A stretch of DNA of 44,497 bases, from the NCBI GenBank assembly GCA_021413585.1, contig JAIOQB010000334.1, positions 1-44,497 of the forward strand. The letters run 5' to 3'. The notes beneath the pieces were generated by a model. The model saw only the letters and a list, made by a program, of their open reading frames with translations. It ran no database searches and was not told the DNA's origin. This DNA is from Planctomycetia bacterium (GTDB lineage: Bacteria > Planctomycetota > Planctomycetia > Pirellulales > UBA7805). Of the stretch, positions 8,308 through 16,237 are shown in pieces. A program made the translations under genes and the position numbers. Position 1 is the stretch's first letter. Each line of letters starts with the position of its first letter.

Positions 8308-9183
8308 ATGGCGACGGCGATCACCACGGTGCCGCTTAAGGCATTCCGGCTACTCTGCGCCGCCCTGACGGGCGTGGAAAGCGCGGCCGTTGTCGTCGAG
8401 CTGGCCTATCTCGACCCGCGCGAGCCGCAGGCGGCCGATCGACAGGCCCATGTTCACGACGCACTGCGGCTGCTCGCCATGTTGCGCGACGAGTTTGTTC
8501 CGGCGATCACACTGTTTCCGGTGGTGCTGGTCAATGATCTGCCCGCGGCGCGGCACTGCGGCGAGGCGTGCCACTCGTCGAGCCACGTCACGGCACCGAC
8601 ATACGACCGCTGGAGTGAGGCTGAGCGAGCCGACTGGTCCGCGGAACTCGCTGAGGCAGGAATCGGCGCCGAGTCGGTCCGAACCTTCTCGATGCGCAAC
8701 ACGAGAAACCGGGCCACGAAGTCCATTAAGCGGGTATCCATCAAGCGGACATCGCTGCATTGCAATGCCAACGGCACGACTGCCGCGCACTCACCCCACA
8801 ACGGCCCCGGCATTTACCAATCGCATTCAAACCCGCTGGCCGCCGACAACTTTGCTGACGTCTTTGCCGACACCGGCGAGCGGCAGATTCTGCTGGCATC
8901 GCAACGCTTGGGTGCGCCGGCGCCGATGCCGCGCTGCGGGGCCCTGATGGCCCAGCATTATTTTGATTTGTATCGCCATGCCGCTGCGCGGTGCGCCGGG
9001 CTGACGCAGTTGTGGATCGTCGATTTCAATCGGGCCAGCGAAGGCGCTCGCACCGCCCGCGGGGCCGAAGCCTCGTTCGTGCTGCACCCCTGGCCGCGCG
9101 GGACGTCGGTCCATGTGGCCAATTGCGTTTATCATCCCACCGACCCCGACCGAGGGTTGATCCAGGTGACCGACGGGCCGTGA
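8308..9183 (+). CDS. hypothetical protein
   Basis: A 291-residue protein of unknown family. It has no convincing signal peptide or membrane helix. The first 80 residues and the last 100 look like folded globular protein (LTQLWIVDFNRASEGARTARG; FVLHPWPRGTSVHVANCVYHPTDPDRG), while residues about 135-175 are a basic low-complexity stretch (RNRATKSIKRVSIKRTS) that may be a linker or an insertion. The ATG at 8308 has only a weak upstream GGGG. The gene is GC-rich like its neighbours and ends about 40 nt before the -10 box of the cysteine desulfurase gene. Function cannot be proposed. Confidence 0.55.
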   Translation: MATAITTVPLKAFRLLCAALTGVESAAVVVELAYLDPREPQAADRQAHVHDALRLLAMLRDEFVPAITLFPVVLVNDLPAARHCGEACHSSSHVTAPTYDRWSEAERADWSAELAEAGIGAESVRTFSMRNTRNRATKSIKRVSIKRTSLHCNANGTTAAHSPHNGPGIYQSHSNPLAADNFADVFADTGERQILLASQRLGAPAPMPRCGALMAQHYFDLYRHAAARCAGLTQLWIVDFNRASEGARTARGAEASFVLHPWPRGTSVHVANCVYHPTDPDRGLIQVTDGP

Positions 9184-9223
9184 TATTTTGTGCAGCTCCC
9201 GCATTTCACGCCCCCCATTACCC

Positions 9224-9229
9224 TATAAT
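9224..9229 (+). promoter_or_regulatory. candidate -10 box before cysteine desulfurase gene
   Basis: Perfect TATAAT, 50 nt before the ATG at 9280. No good -35 hexamer is present at the usual distance. Confidence 0.4.
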
Positions 9230-9279
9230 TGAATCGTTGCGATTCGCTCGATTCCACAAACAAATGCCACAGCCTGACC

Positions 9280-10476
9280 ATGCCGCAGGGTGTCATCTAC
9301 CTCGACAACCACTCCACCACCCGGGTTGACCCGCGCGTGGTCGAGGCGATGCTGCCGTATTTCACGGAGCAGTACGGCAACGCCGGCAGCACCAGCCACG
9401 CTTTTGGCTGGGAGGCGCGCGACGCGGTCGAGGCGGCCACCGCGACGATTGCCCAATCGATCGGCGCCAAGCCGAAGGAAATCATCTTCACCAGCGGGGC
9501 CACCGAGAGCAACAATCTGGCGATTCGCGGGGCGGCGGAGCGAACCCGCCGCCGCGGCAATCACCTAGTGAGCGTGGCGACCGAGCATCGGGCGGTGCTC
9601 GATCCGCTGCTGCGACTTTCCCACCACAATTTTGAACTGACGCTGCTGCCGGTTGTTCAAGCAGGCCATCCCGAAGCCGGGCGGGTCGATCCGCAGCGCG
9701 TGGCGGACGCGATTCGCGACGACACGCTGCTGGTGAGCGTCATGCTGGCAAACAACGAAATCGGCGCCATCCATCCCCTGGCGGAAATCGCCGCCATCTG
9801 CCGGCAGCGCGGGGTGCTGCTGCACTGCGACGCCACGCAAGCGGTGGGGAAGATCCCGGTCGACGTCGCGTCGCTGCCGGTCGATCTCATGAGCTTTTCC
9901 GCGCACAAGATCTACGGGCCGCGCGGCGTCGGAGCGCTCTACGTGCGGCGGCAGACTCCGCCCGTGCGGCTGGAACCGCAGATTGCCGGCGGCGGGCAGC
10001 AACATGGGCTGCGCAGCGGCACGCTCAACGTGCCGGGCATCGTCGGCTTCGCGCGGGCGTTGCAGCTCTGCATTGAGGAGATGCCGAGTGAGGCTGTGCG
10101 GCAGGCTCGGCTGCGCGATCGGCTGTGGGATGGAATGGCGGCGGAGCTGGGAGACCTCGCTCTCAACGGCCCCGCGCTGTCGCACCCCGACTGGCGGCTG
10201 GCGGGCAACCTCAACGCGTCGTTCGGCTTTGTCGACGGCGAGGCCCTGATGTTGAGCATGGGGACGCTGGCGGTCAGCTCCGGCAGCGCGTGCAGCTCCG
10301 CCGAGCCCGAGCCGAGCCACGTGCTGCGAGCCCTCGGCCTGTCCGACGACGTGGTGCGCAGCAGCCTGCGATTCGGCCTGGGTCGGTTCAACACCGAAGC
10401 GGAGATCGACACAGCGATTAGCGAAGTCACCGCCGCCGTGAAACGCCTGCGGAAGCTGAGCAGCCTGGCACGGTAA
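9280..10476 (+). CDS. iscS: cysteine desulfurase (IscS/NifS family)
   Basis: A 398-residue PLP enzyme of normal length for the family. The ATG at 9280 gives the usual start MPQGVIYLDNHSTT; a longer in-frame reading adds 17 unrelated residues. Key residues are visible: H103 (TEHRAVL), D184 (CDATQAVG), the Schiff-base lysine K210 in SFSAHKIYGPRG and the persulfide cysteine C338 in SSGSACSSAEPEPSH. The SGSAC loop is long, as in class I (IscS/NifS) enzymes. It removes sulfur from cysteine for iron-sulfur cluster assembly and tRNA thiolation. No iscU, mnmA or other Fe-S gene is adjacent, so the exact subgroup is uncertain. The next feature is tRNA-Met. Confidence 0.93.
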   Translation: MPQGVIYLDNHSTTRVDPRVVEAMLPYFTEQYGNAGSTSHAFGWEARDAVEAATATIAQSIGAKPKEIIFTSGATESNNLAIRGAAERTRRRGNHLVSVATEHRAVLDPLLRLSHHNFELTLLPVVQAGHPEAGRVDPQRVADAIRDDTLLVSVMLANNEIGAIHPLAEIAAICRQRGVLLHCDATQAVGKIPVDVASLPVDLMSFSAHKIYGPRGVGALYVRRQTPPVRLEPQIAGGGQQHGLRSGTLNVPGIVGFARALQLCIEEMPSEAVRQARLRDRLWDGMAAELGDLALNGPALSHPDWRLAGNLNASFGFVDGEALMLSMGTLAVSSGSACSSAEPEPSHVLRALGLSDDVVRSSLRFGLGRFNTEAEIDTAISEVTAAVKRLRKLSSLAR

Positions 10477-10495
10477 GCGAGAATTACAGATTTTA

Positions 10496-10527
10496 TTGGT
10501 CATTGGGATTTGATCATTGGTCATTCG
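10496..10527. repeat. ATTGGTCATTGGGATTTG-type repeat
   Basis: Internally repetitive sequence (TTGGTCATTGGGATTTG, then ATCATTGGTCATTCG) 20 nt after the preceding stop. It resembles the inner arms of the nested palindrome at 18087-18240 (GGACATTGGGATTTAGACA). Confidence 0.6.
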
Positions 10528-10585
10528 CCCTCGGGCGTCCACTTGATCCGTCGCCCGCAAAAACGTACCATGGTTTGCCTTACCT

Positions 10586-10659
10586 GGCGACGTAGCTCAG
10601 TTGGTTAGAGCAATGGCTTCATAAGCCATGTGTCGGCGGTTCGAATCCGCCCGTCGCTA
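10586..10659 (+). tRNA. tRNA-Met (CAT), elongator type
   Basis: A full cloverleaf can be folded. The acceptor stem GGCGACG (10586-10592) pairs with CGTCGCT with a terminal G-U pair; the D stem is GCTC/GAGC; the anticodon stem ATGGC/GCCAT holds loop TTCATAA with anticodon CAT at 10620-10622; the variable loop is 5 nt; the T arm is GGCGG-TTCGAAT-CCGCC. The discriminator is A and CCA is not encoded. It lacks the three G-C pairs and the unpaired position 1 of an initiator tRNA, and it resembles elongator Met rather than lysidine-type Ile. Confidence 0.93.
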
Positions 10660-10933
10660 CTTTTCTGTCTGCCACTTTTTCTCCCAGCACTGTGCCGCCC
10701 TCTTCTTCGCCGAATTGCCCCTCCGCTGACGATTGTGCGGGCAGTGCCGGCTTTAACCGCCGCCTGGTCGCCAGCCGCAGCGCAGGCCCTATCTCGGCCG
10801 CGGGTTTTGCGCGGTCGCCCGGAAAAACAACGTATGCTTTTTCAGAGGGTTGATCGGCGCGGCAGGCCGACGAGCTTGCGCACATTACTTCTCTGAAAAT
10901 TATGTCCGCTGTTGGCATTCAAGGCGAATCGAA

Positions 10934-11125
10934 GTGACACATTTCTTGAAACATGTTGCACGATTTCTGGCCGATGAAGACGGTCCGACGGCGGTGGAAT
11001 ACGCCGTCATGCTGGGGCTGATCATGATGGCCTGCTTTAGCGCCGTCGCCCTGGTGGGGACGAACACCACCGCCAGCTACACCAAGTCGTCCACGTCGAT
11101 CAGCAACGCAATGAATGGGAAGTAA
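10934..11125 (+). CDS. Flp/Fap family type IVb pilin
   Basis: A 63-residue pilin. The GTG at 10934 (AAGGCG about 7 nt upstream) gives a short basic leader, then the prepilin peptidase site ADEDG/PTAVEYAVMLGL with Gly17 at position -1 and Glu22 as the fifth mature residue, followed by a hydrophobic helix and a Thr/Ser-rich C-terminus. These small pilins are cleaved by a TadV-like peptidase and assembled by the Tad secretion machinery for adhesion. None of the tad/cpa genes is in this window, so the gene is an orphan here. About 270 nt between the tRNA and this gene contain no gene I can support. Confidence 0.9.
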   Translation: MTHFLKHVARFLADEDGPTAVEYAVMLGLIMMACFSAVALVGTNTTASYTKSSTSISNAMNGK

Positions 11126-11185
11126 CGCGGCCCGGCGTTCGGTTCCTGATGGCACTCTCTCTTGGACGCCGTCGGCTCACGCCCC

Positions 11186-11210
11186 ATAGCCCCGGACTCC
11201 GCCCGGGGGT
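11186..11210 (+). repeat. TAGCCCCGG..CCCGGGGGT repeat, copy 1
   Basis: ATAGCCCCGGACTCCGCCC followed by GGGGGT, a G/C palindrome. Related copies are at 19833, 27241, 28484, 30096 and 30341. The 350-nt stretch 11126-11478 holds this and the hairpin at 11404 but no gene I can support. Confidence 0.75.
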
Positions 11211-11403
11211 GAATCGGCTGGCAGCCCCCGCTCCGCACGGCACTCGCCGTTATCCACGTTTGGCAGCCGACCCTCAATTCAAACCCTTGGCTAATTAATG
11301 CGCCTTGCAGGTCGAATCGCGGCCCCGGATAATCAGATGTAGCCCTGGCCCGCGACAACGGAACCAGGACGCGACGGGCGGGGTTGAAGAGCGGGATGGG
11401 ATT

Positions 11404-11423
11404 CCGCGGGGATAACCCCGCGG
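11404..11423. repeat. perfect hairpin CCGCGGGG-ATAA-CCCCGCGG
   Basis: An 8-bp perfect G/C stem with an ATAA loop, 55 nt before the start of the next gene. There is no U tract, so it is not a standard terminator. It may influence the leader of the J-like gene. Confidence 0.55.
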
Positions 11424-11478
11424 CTCGGCGCGGGCGGAACTTTCAAAGAGTGCAAACAATACACGGGGCCTGTTGATC

Positions 11479-13737
11479 GTGTCGGATGTGTTCAATCCTT
11501 ACGTCGCGTGGCTGGGGCTTTCCGCCAAGGGGCCGCACGATCACTATTCCCTGCTGGGATTGAAGCAGTACGAGAACGACGTCGAATTGATTCGTCGCGC
11601 TGCCGAGCAGCGCAAGTCGCAAGTCCGCCGCTGCCGCCCCGGCGACCAGGCCGCCGCCTGGGGACAATTGCTCGACGAATTGGACGAAGCACGGCGCTGC
11701 CTGTGCGATCCCGAGCACAAAGCGGCCTACGATTCCGACCTCCGCACCTGGGGTGCCGACATGCCGGTCGCCTCGGTTTTCGATGACATTGAGATGAACT
11801 CTGCGTTTGATGAGGCCGCGTCGAGCGCCAGTCACTCGCCCGCGGCCCCTGCCGAGTCGTCGATCATCGCTCAGCCGGCGCCGGACACGGCGGCATCGCT
11901 GTCCTCCACTCGGTTGATGCCACCTAAGAGCGATAACGCACAACCAACGACCACGGAGCCCGCCGCCAAAACGCCGGCCGCGCGATCTGCGGCCCCTGTG
12001 CGGCCGATCTCGCCGCCGACACTGCCCGCGTCGAGGCCTGCTGCCTCCGCACCCATTACGCCGCCCGCCACTGTCCCGCCGGCCACCAGGCCGATCACGT
12101 TGGCGGTGGAGCCGACACCCGCCGTGGAGACAAACGATCCCGCGCTTCGCAATCCCGAGCCGCCGGCCACACAGCCGCAAGCGGCGCAGGTGCGCAACGT
12201 GATGCCGCCGAGTTGGACGGCACCTTCGGCGACAACACCGGCAGCGACAACACCTACAGCCACTGCGCCTGCTGCGCCCATACCTGCACCGACGCCTGCG
12301 CCCTCGCCCGTTGCCGCCCCAGTCCGGCCTGCATCGGCGCCGAGCGCCGGCCAGCCTGCGCCCCTCGCGGCCGATCGTCCCGTTCGATTCATCATTCCAC
12401 AATTCGTCGAACGTGGGCCGGCCGCCCACCTGTTGCCTCCTGCTGCTCTGCCGAACGGCGCCAACGGAAGTAATACCGCGGCGGGCAATTCGGTTTCAGG
12501 CGATGTCCCGCTCGGCAACACAACGACCGACGCGGGTGGCCCCGCCGCGTTTCGCGCCACCGGGGCCGGATCGGCGGTGGCCGAGGGATTGGCGGCACCG
12601 CTGGTCGTGTCTTCGATTCCGCACTTGCTGGGATTTCCAACAGACGCCGGCCCGAATGCCGCTGGCCACGCCGCGGCGACCACCCTGCCCCCCACGGCAA
12701 TCGCGCCGCCATCGGCCGCGGAACCCGCGCCGCTGCTGGGGCACGCCAACGTCTCGCAGCCCTTCCCGCCGACCGCAAGCAAAACCGCCGCGCCGCGCCG
12801 CAGCGCGTCGGTGGCGGCGCTGCCGTGGGGCCTGATTGCCGTCGCGTCCGTGGCGGTGGTGATCCTCTGCGGCGCGCTGGGGTTGATCTTCCGCATGCAG
12901 CGACAGCCGGTGGTCGTGAGCGCGAATCCGACGGCGCCGGAAACGCCAAGTCAGCCGGTCGACAAGCCGGTCGAAAAACCCGTTAAAAAACCCGTGGGCA
13001 AAAAGCCAGTCGACCCGCCGAGCAATCCGCCGCTATTCCCCGACGACCCCAAAGAACCGATCGCGCCCGTGCCGAAGCCGGCCCCGCCCAAATCGCCGCC
13101 GGTCGAGCCGATGCCGCTGCCGAAGCCGATTCCAAAACCGGTTCCGCCGACGGCTCCGCCACCAGTAGCACCCTCTCCCGCCACGCCGGCGCCGCGTCAG
13201 GCCACGGCCGAGGAAACGGTCAAGATTCGTGCTGCCATCGATCGCGCCCGACAGGCCTTGGCCGCGCGCGACATGGACGCTGCCCGCGCGGCGATCAAAG
13301 AGGCGGGGGAACTTTCCGCGATGACATCAATGGCGGACGAGGTGGAACGCAACGAGTTGTTAGTCAAATACGTGAGTGAGTTCTGGCGCGCAGTTCGCAC
13401 CGCGATGCCGGACCTGCAGGGGACCGAACTCGAAGTCGGCGACACGCGCGTGCTGGTGATCGAGTCGGGCCCAGACCGCCTGCTGATCCGCTGGGCCGGC
13501 ACCAACCGCGAGTTCACGCGCCGCGACCTCCCCTCCGCCTTGGCCCGCACGATCGCCGAAAACTGGATGGACAAATCGGCCGCCACGAAAGTGATCGTCG
13601 GCGCATTTTTGGCCGTCGACCCCACCATGGTCAGCAACAACGGCCGCCAAAAAGCCCGCAAGCTGTGGACCGAAGCCGCGGCGGCCGGCGCGCCGGCGCA
13701 GGACCTGTTGCTGCTGTTGGACGAGTGGGCGAAGTGA
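11479..13737 (+). CDS. membrane protein with degenerate J-like domain
   Basis: About 752 residues from the GTG at 11479; a TTG two codons upstream is possible. Residues 1-95 form a DnaJ-like helical domain (FNPYVAWLGL, HYSLLGL, LLDELDEARRCLCDPEHKAAYD), but the HPD tripeptide needed to stimulate Hsp70 is absent, replaced by RRCRPGDQ. Residues about 100-445 are a Pro/Ala/Thr-rich linker. A single transmembrane helix follows (LIAVASVAVVILCGALGLIF, about 450-472), then a Pro/Lys-rich segment with PVDKPVEKPVKKPVGKKP and a helical C-terminal domain of about 180 residues. The J-like part is probably cytoplasmic. A smaller relative is at 14986-15693 and an Hsp70 homologue is downstream. The function is unknown. 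Confidence 0.75.
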   Translation: MSDVFNPYVAWLGLSAKGPHDHYSLLGLKQYENDVELIRRAAEQRKSQVRRCRPGDQAAAWGQLLDELDEARRCLCDPEHKAAYDSDLRTWGADMPVASVFDDIEMNSAFDEAASSASHSPAAPAESSIIAQPAPDTAASLSSTRLMPPKSDNAQPTTTEPAAKTPAARSAAPVRPISPPTLPASRPAASAPITPPATVPPATRPITLAVEPTPAVETNDPALRNPEPPATQPQAAQVRNVMPPSWTAPSATTPAATTPTATAPAAPIPAPTPAPSPVAAPVRPASAPSAGQPAPLAADRPVRFIIPQFVERGPAAHLLPPAALPNGANGSNTAAGNSVSGDVPLGNTTTDAGGPAAFRATGAGSAVAEGLAAPLVVSSIPHLLGFPTDAGPNAAGHAAATTLPPTAIAPPSAAEPAPLLGHANVSQPFPPTASKTAAPRRSASVAALPWGLIAVASVAVVILCGALGLIFRMQRQPVVVSANPTAPETPSQPVDKPVEKPVKKPVGKKPVDPPSNPPLFPDDPKEPIAPVPKPAPPKSPPVEPMPLPKPIPKPVPPTAPPPVAPSPATPAPRQATAEETVKIRAAIDRARQALAARDMDAARAAIKEAGELSAMTSMADEVERNELLVKYVSEFWRAVRTAMPDLQGTELEVGDTRVLVIESGPDRLLIRWAGTNREFTRRDLPSALARTIAENWMDKSAATKVIVGAFLAVDPTMVSNNGRQKARKLWTEAAAAGAPAQDLLLLLDEWAK

Positions 13738-13762
13738 ATTTGCGAAATGGCGATGCCAGATG

Positions 13763-13790
13763 GTGAGCGGATTGGCGCTAGCCACCGGTC
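13763..13790 (+). repeat. GAGCGG..GGCGCTAGCCACCGGT repeat, copy 1
   Basis: GTGAGCGGATTGGCGCTAGC then CACCGGTC, starting 26 nt after the preceding stop. An inverted copy is at 14949-14975 and an inverted pair at 21058-21133. Confidence 0.8.
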
Positions 13791-13844
13791 TTTAGAGCCG
13801 TCTTTTCTTTAGCGGTGTCGACATAGCCAACATGAGGCACGCGG

Positions 13845-14135
13845 ATGGCAATATCCGAAGATCCTGACTTTATCCAAGCTGTTGGTGAGGAATTGTCATA
13901 CGCAATCTGTCCACCAGTGCCATTCGAAGATGCTTCGGCACATGAGTGTTATGAAGCACTCTGCAGGGCGTTGGGTCAACCCATTACCACTGAGCAATTG
14001 CGGTCCTTTTCACAAAAACAGATTGAGACAGCTTGTGCTGGAATTGCGACGTACTTTGAATGTGAACCGATTGGAGTTGACAGAATTAAACAGGCGATTG
14101 CCGGCATTCTGGCTCGCTGGCCAACTTCCTCGTGA
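13845..14135 (+). CDS. hypothetical small protein
   Basis: A 96-residue acidic, mostly helical protein (DPDFIQAVGEELSYAICPPV; QIETACAGIATYF; RIKQAIAGILARW). It has no signal peptide or membrane helix and no family I recognise. Base composition is clearly more AT-rich than the flanking J-like genes. It lies between two inverted copies of the GCTAGC repeat together with the toxin-antitoxin pair that starts about 120 nt downstream. Given that context it might be an immunity or regulator-like accessory gene, but nothing in the sequence shows this. Confidence 0.55.
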   Translation: MAISEDPDFIQAVGEELSYAICPPVPFEDASAHECYEALCRALGQPITTEQLRSFSQKQIETACAGIATYFECEPIGVDRIKQAIAGILARWPTSS

Positions 14136-14222
14136 CGGATTCGACTACCTGTAATTGCACGTATTGCAATCTACAGACGTTCTGAACGATTCAACGCTTC
14201 TGTTCGCGATGGGCAATCGTGG

Positions 14223-14228
14223 TATAAT
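14223..14228 (+). promoter_or_regulatory. candidate -10 box for the toxin-antitoxin pair
   Basis: Perfect TATAAT, 32 nt before the antitoxin ATG and 13 nt before its ribosome binding site GGAGG (14241-14245). The -35 region is weak (TTCTGT about 19 nt upstream). Confidence 0.5.
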
Positions 14229-14254
14229 GGGGAAGCCTTAGGAGGTTAGTGTTT

Positions 14255-14470
14255 ATGTCGCACATCGTTGACGCCGTGTATGAAAATGGCGTTTTGAAAC
14301 TGGAACATCCGTTGCCCTTGAAGAACCAGGAAAAGGTTCGCGTCACGATTGAAAGTATTGCCGTGGGAACGCACCGGGTCTTGGACATCCAGCCGATCAG
14401 CGTGGGGCGAATACTTCATCCGCTGTCGTCCGACGACGACCTGTTGGGGGAGATGCTGGAAGGACGCTGA
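14255..14470 (+). CDS. AF2212-like antitoxin (DUF104 family)
   Basis: A 71-residue protein. The ATG at 14255 has GGAGG 9 nt upstream, whereas the GTG at 14249 is too close. The N-terminus reads IVDAVYENGVLKLEHPLPL followed by KVRVTI, the signature of the small beta-rich AF2212/DUF104 antitoxin family (PF01954). The C-terminal tail (SSDDDLLGEMLEGR) is acidic and probably wraps the partner toxin. Its TGA overlaps the ATG of the PIN gene (TGATG), so the two are translationally coupled. Such antitoxins bind and block the toxin and usually repress their own promoter. Confidence 0.85.
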   Translation: MSHIVDAVYENGVLKLEHPLPLKNQEKVRVTIESIAVGTHRVLDIQPISVGRILHPLSSDDDLLGEMLEGR

Positions 14471-14907
14471 TGGTTCATGGGTTGGACACAAGCTTTCTGA
14501 TTGCGGCAGAGTTGGCCGAGCACAGTGGCCATGCCGCCGCGCGGCGCATTTTAGCGCAACTTTCCGCGGCGGGCGATTTAATTGCCATAGCGCCCCAGGT
14601 GCTTGCCGAATTCCTGCATGTCGTTACGGACCAGCGTCGATTGGAAAATCCGCTGACCATGGATCAAGCGCGGCGGGTAGCTCAGCAGTGGTGGACAGCA
14701 AGCGATGTGCGGCAGGCATTTCCCAGTGAGGCGGCTACTAGCCAGTTTTTGATGTGGATCCAGCAGTTTTCTCTGGGACGAAAACGATTGCTAGATACTC
14801 TGCTGTCAGCGACGTACCACCACGCTGGGATTCAGTCCATCCTGACGACCAATCCAGCCGACTTCGCGGTCTTTGGCGTCTTTAGCTGCATAACGCCAGA
14901 GAATTGA
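14470..14907 (+). CDS. PIN-domain toxin (VapC-like)
   Basis: A 145-residue PIN-fold ribonuclease. The expected acidic metal-binding residues are present: D6 (GLDTSFLI), E47 (VLAEFLHVV), D109 (RLLDTLLSAT) and D131 (TTNPADFAVF), and the last motif TTNPADF is typical of the family. VapC-type toxins cleave initiator tRNA or rRNA when the antitoxin is degraded; the specific target here is unknown. The start overlaps the antitoxin stop by one base. The length is normal and no frameshift is seen, so the module appears intact. Confidence 0.88.
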   Translation: MVHGLDTSFLIAAELAEHSGHAAARRILAQLSAAGDLIAIAPQVLAEFLHVVTDQRRLENPLTMDQARRVAQQWWTASDVRQAFPSEAATSQFLMWIQQFSLGRKRLLDTLLSATYHHAGIQSILTTNPADFAVFGVFSCITPEN

Positions 14908-14948
14908 GGATGAAGCCAGTCATGCCTAGCGCGGTGAGGTGCCGACTT

Positions 14949-14975
14949 ACCGGTGGCTAGCGCCGAACCGCTCAC
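14949..14975 (-). repeat. GCTAGC repeat, copy 2 (inverted)
   Basis: ACCGGTGGCTAGCGCCGAAC then CGCTCAC is the reverse complement of 13763-13790 with two mismatches. It lies between the convergent ends of the PIN toxin gene and the next minus-strand gene, 11 nt from the latter. Confidence 0.8.
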
Positions 14976-14985
14976 GGGTGGTTTC

Positions 14986-15693
14986 CTACCGTTTTGCCGG
15001 CGCCGTTTGCGCGGGGACCAGTTCCTGCGGACCTTCCAGCGTCTCGCGTACATGATGTGCGATTACGATGCCGATGATCACCAGCGCTACGGCGCCGAGG
15101 ATGAACGCTCCGAACCGCCAGTCAAACCGCACGTTCGACTTGCCGCGGGCCGTTTTGCCGACCGCGGCGCTGCGGCCGCGACGAGTGTTGATGTCAAACC
15201 CAGGTTCGGCCGGCATCCCCTGCGGAAGTGTGGCGGCGGCGGGCCCGCCCATGCCGGTCGCCATCTGCTGCATGGACGGGAGTGACGGGATCAACTGCGG
15301 TTGAATCGCCTGGGGAGGGAAGGACGAAGGGGGCTGCAGCGTGGTCAGAGGCTGAATCAGCACCGGCGAGCCGAGATCGTCGTCGAACTCCGATTCGTCG
15401 ATCTGCACCGGCCCCAGCCGGGTGCGTAGTTGCTCGTCGTACGCCGGCTTGCGCTTGGGGTCGAGCAGTGCCAGCCGGGCCTGGGCCACCTCGTTGAGGA
15501 CTTTTTGCGATAGGCTGACGTACGGGCCGGTGGCGCAACCCTGGATGTAGGCCATCTGCCGGTTGGCGGCCGCCTCGATCACTTCCGGGTCCGTCTCGAA
15601 CAAATCGAGCCCCAGCAGACGATAATGGTGCGGGGGCTGATCCTTGGGCGGAATGCCGAGCCATTTGTGGTAGGGATCGAAGGATTCAGCCAT
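14986..15693 (-). CDS. membrane-anchored degenerate J-like protein
   Basis: A 235-residue protein from the ATG at 15691-15693 (MAESFDPYHKWLGIPPK). Residues about 1-95 repeat the J-like pattern: HHYRLLGLDLFETDPEVIEA, LNEVAQARLALLDPKRKPAYD. The HPD motif is missing, replaced by QGCATGPYVSL between the second and third helices. A Pro/Gln-rich segment follows, then a basic stretch (RRGRSAAVGKTARGKS) and one transmembrane helix (FGAFILGAVALVIIGIVIAH) near the C-terminus. It is a short relative of the 752-residue protein at 11479. It is divergently placed from the Hsp70 gene, with about 540 nt between the starts. A cytoplasmic J-like head on a membrane anchor is inferred. Confidence 0.78.
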   Translation of the reverse strand: MAESFDPYHKWLGIPPKDQPPHHYRLLGLDLFETDPEVIEAAANRQMAYIQGCATGPYVSLSQKVLNEVAQARLALLDPKRKPAYDEQLRTRLGPVQIDESEFDDDLGSPVLIQPLTTLQPPSSFPPQAIQPQLIPSLPSMQQMATGMGGPAAATLPQGMPAEPGFDINTRRGRSAAVGKTARGKSNVRFDWRFGAFILGAVALVIIGIVIAHHVRETLEGPQELVPAQTAPAKR

Positions 15694-15755
15694 GGCGCGG
15701 CGTCGCGAGGACAAACGAATAATGGACTACAGCTTTGTCACAGCTCAATTATGGG

Positions 15756-15822
15756 ATCAGCCGCAGGGCGCTAGCCCCCGGTTTATGCGGCATGAACCGA
15801 GGGCTAGCGCCCTGCGGCTGAT
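15756..15822. repeat. long near-perfect hairpin
   Basis: Arms of 28 nt (15756-15784 and 15795-15822; ATCAGCCGCAGGGCGCTAGC at the left end) with a 10-nt loop containing TGCGGCATG. It is about 60 nt upstream of the minus-strand J-like gene. The rest of the 540-nt stretch 15694-16237 has no gene I can support. Confidence 0.8.
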
Positions 15823-16145
15823 ATAGCAAATCCCAATTTTTAGCGTTGACAATGCAATATCGAAAAACTCCTGCCCCGGCCCCCTCCCGGAGGAAGACGG
15901 AGCAAGCACTTCCACCCTTCATTATTTGTCGCCACCGCCGCAGGTGCAACCGCCCGCGACCGCTATTGTAGGCGTTTTAACGCGCAGCGCGGCGGGTGAA
16001 ATGGTCCGATAGGCAGGGTGGCCGATTAGTCGCCTTGAAATCCGCAGGCTGCCCGTTATCGTGATGTGGGAGCGTCGCAGGGTTGAACAGCCGATCGTAG
16101 GGCGCCAAGCAACCCCAAGATCCACCGAGAAACCTCCCGTCCACC

Positions 16146-16174
16146 TTCTCCGTGCCTCCGTGGTGAACAAAATC
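16146..16174 (-). repeat. single arm of the CCGTGCCTCCGTG family
   Basis: TTCTCCGTGCCTCCGTGGTG matches the right outer arm of the nested palindrome at 18087-18240. The other arm is not found here. Confidence 0.6.
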
Positions 16175-16237
16175 AGTGTACAAAATCAGTGAACTTACTT
16201 CGCAGATAATCTCCGGACCTGTTGAAAGAGCACCATC

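Noticed and set aside
10619..10918. Minus-strand frame of 99 codons ending GGFEPPTHGL
   Set aside because: The C-terminus is the well-known antisense translation of a tRNA; the frame overlaps tRNA-Met and has no family likeness.
11871..12896. 341-codon minus-strand frame, Gly/Ala-rich
   Set aside because: It is opposite the Pro/Ala/Thr linker of the J-like protein; low complexity and no start signal.
15846..15851. Perfect TTGACA as a possible -35 element
   Set aside because: No acceptable -10 box occurs 15-19 nt downstream and no gene starts at a suitable distance.
15922..16170. Minus-strand frame ending AVAGGCTCGGGDK, which looks like a small Cys-rich peptide
   Set aside because: The frame begins inside a dispersed repeat arm, has no ribosome binding site and shows no modifying enzyme nearby.
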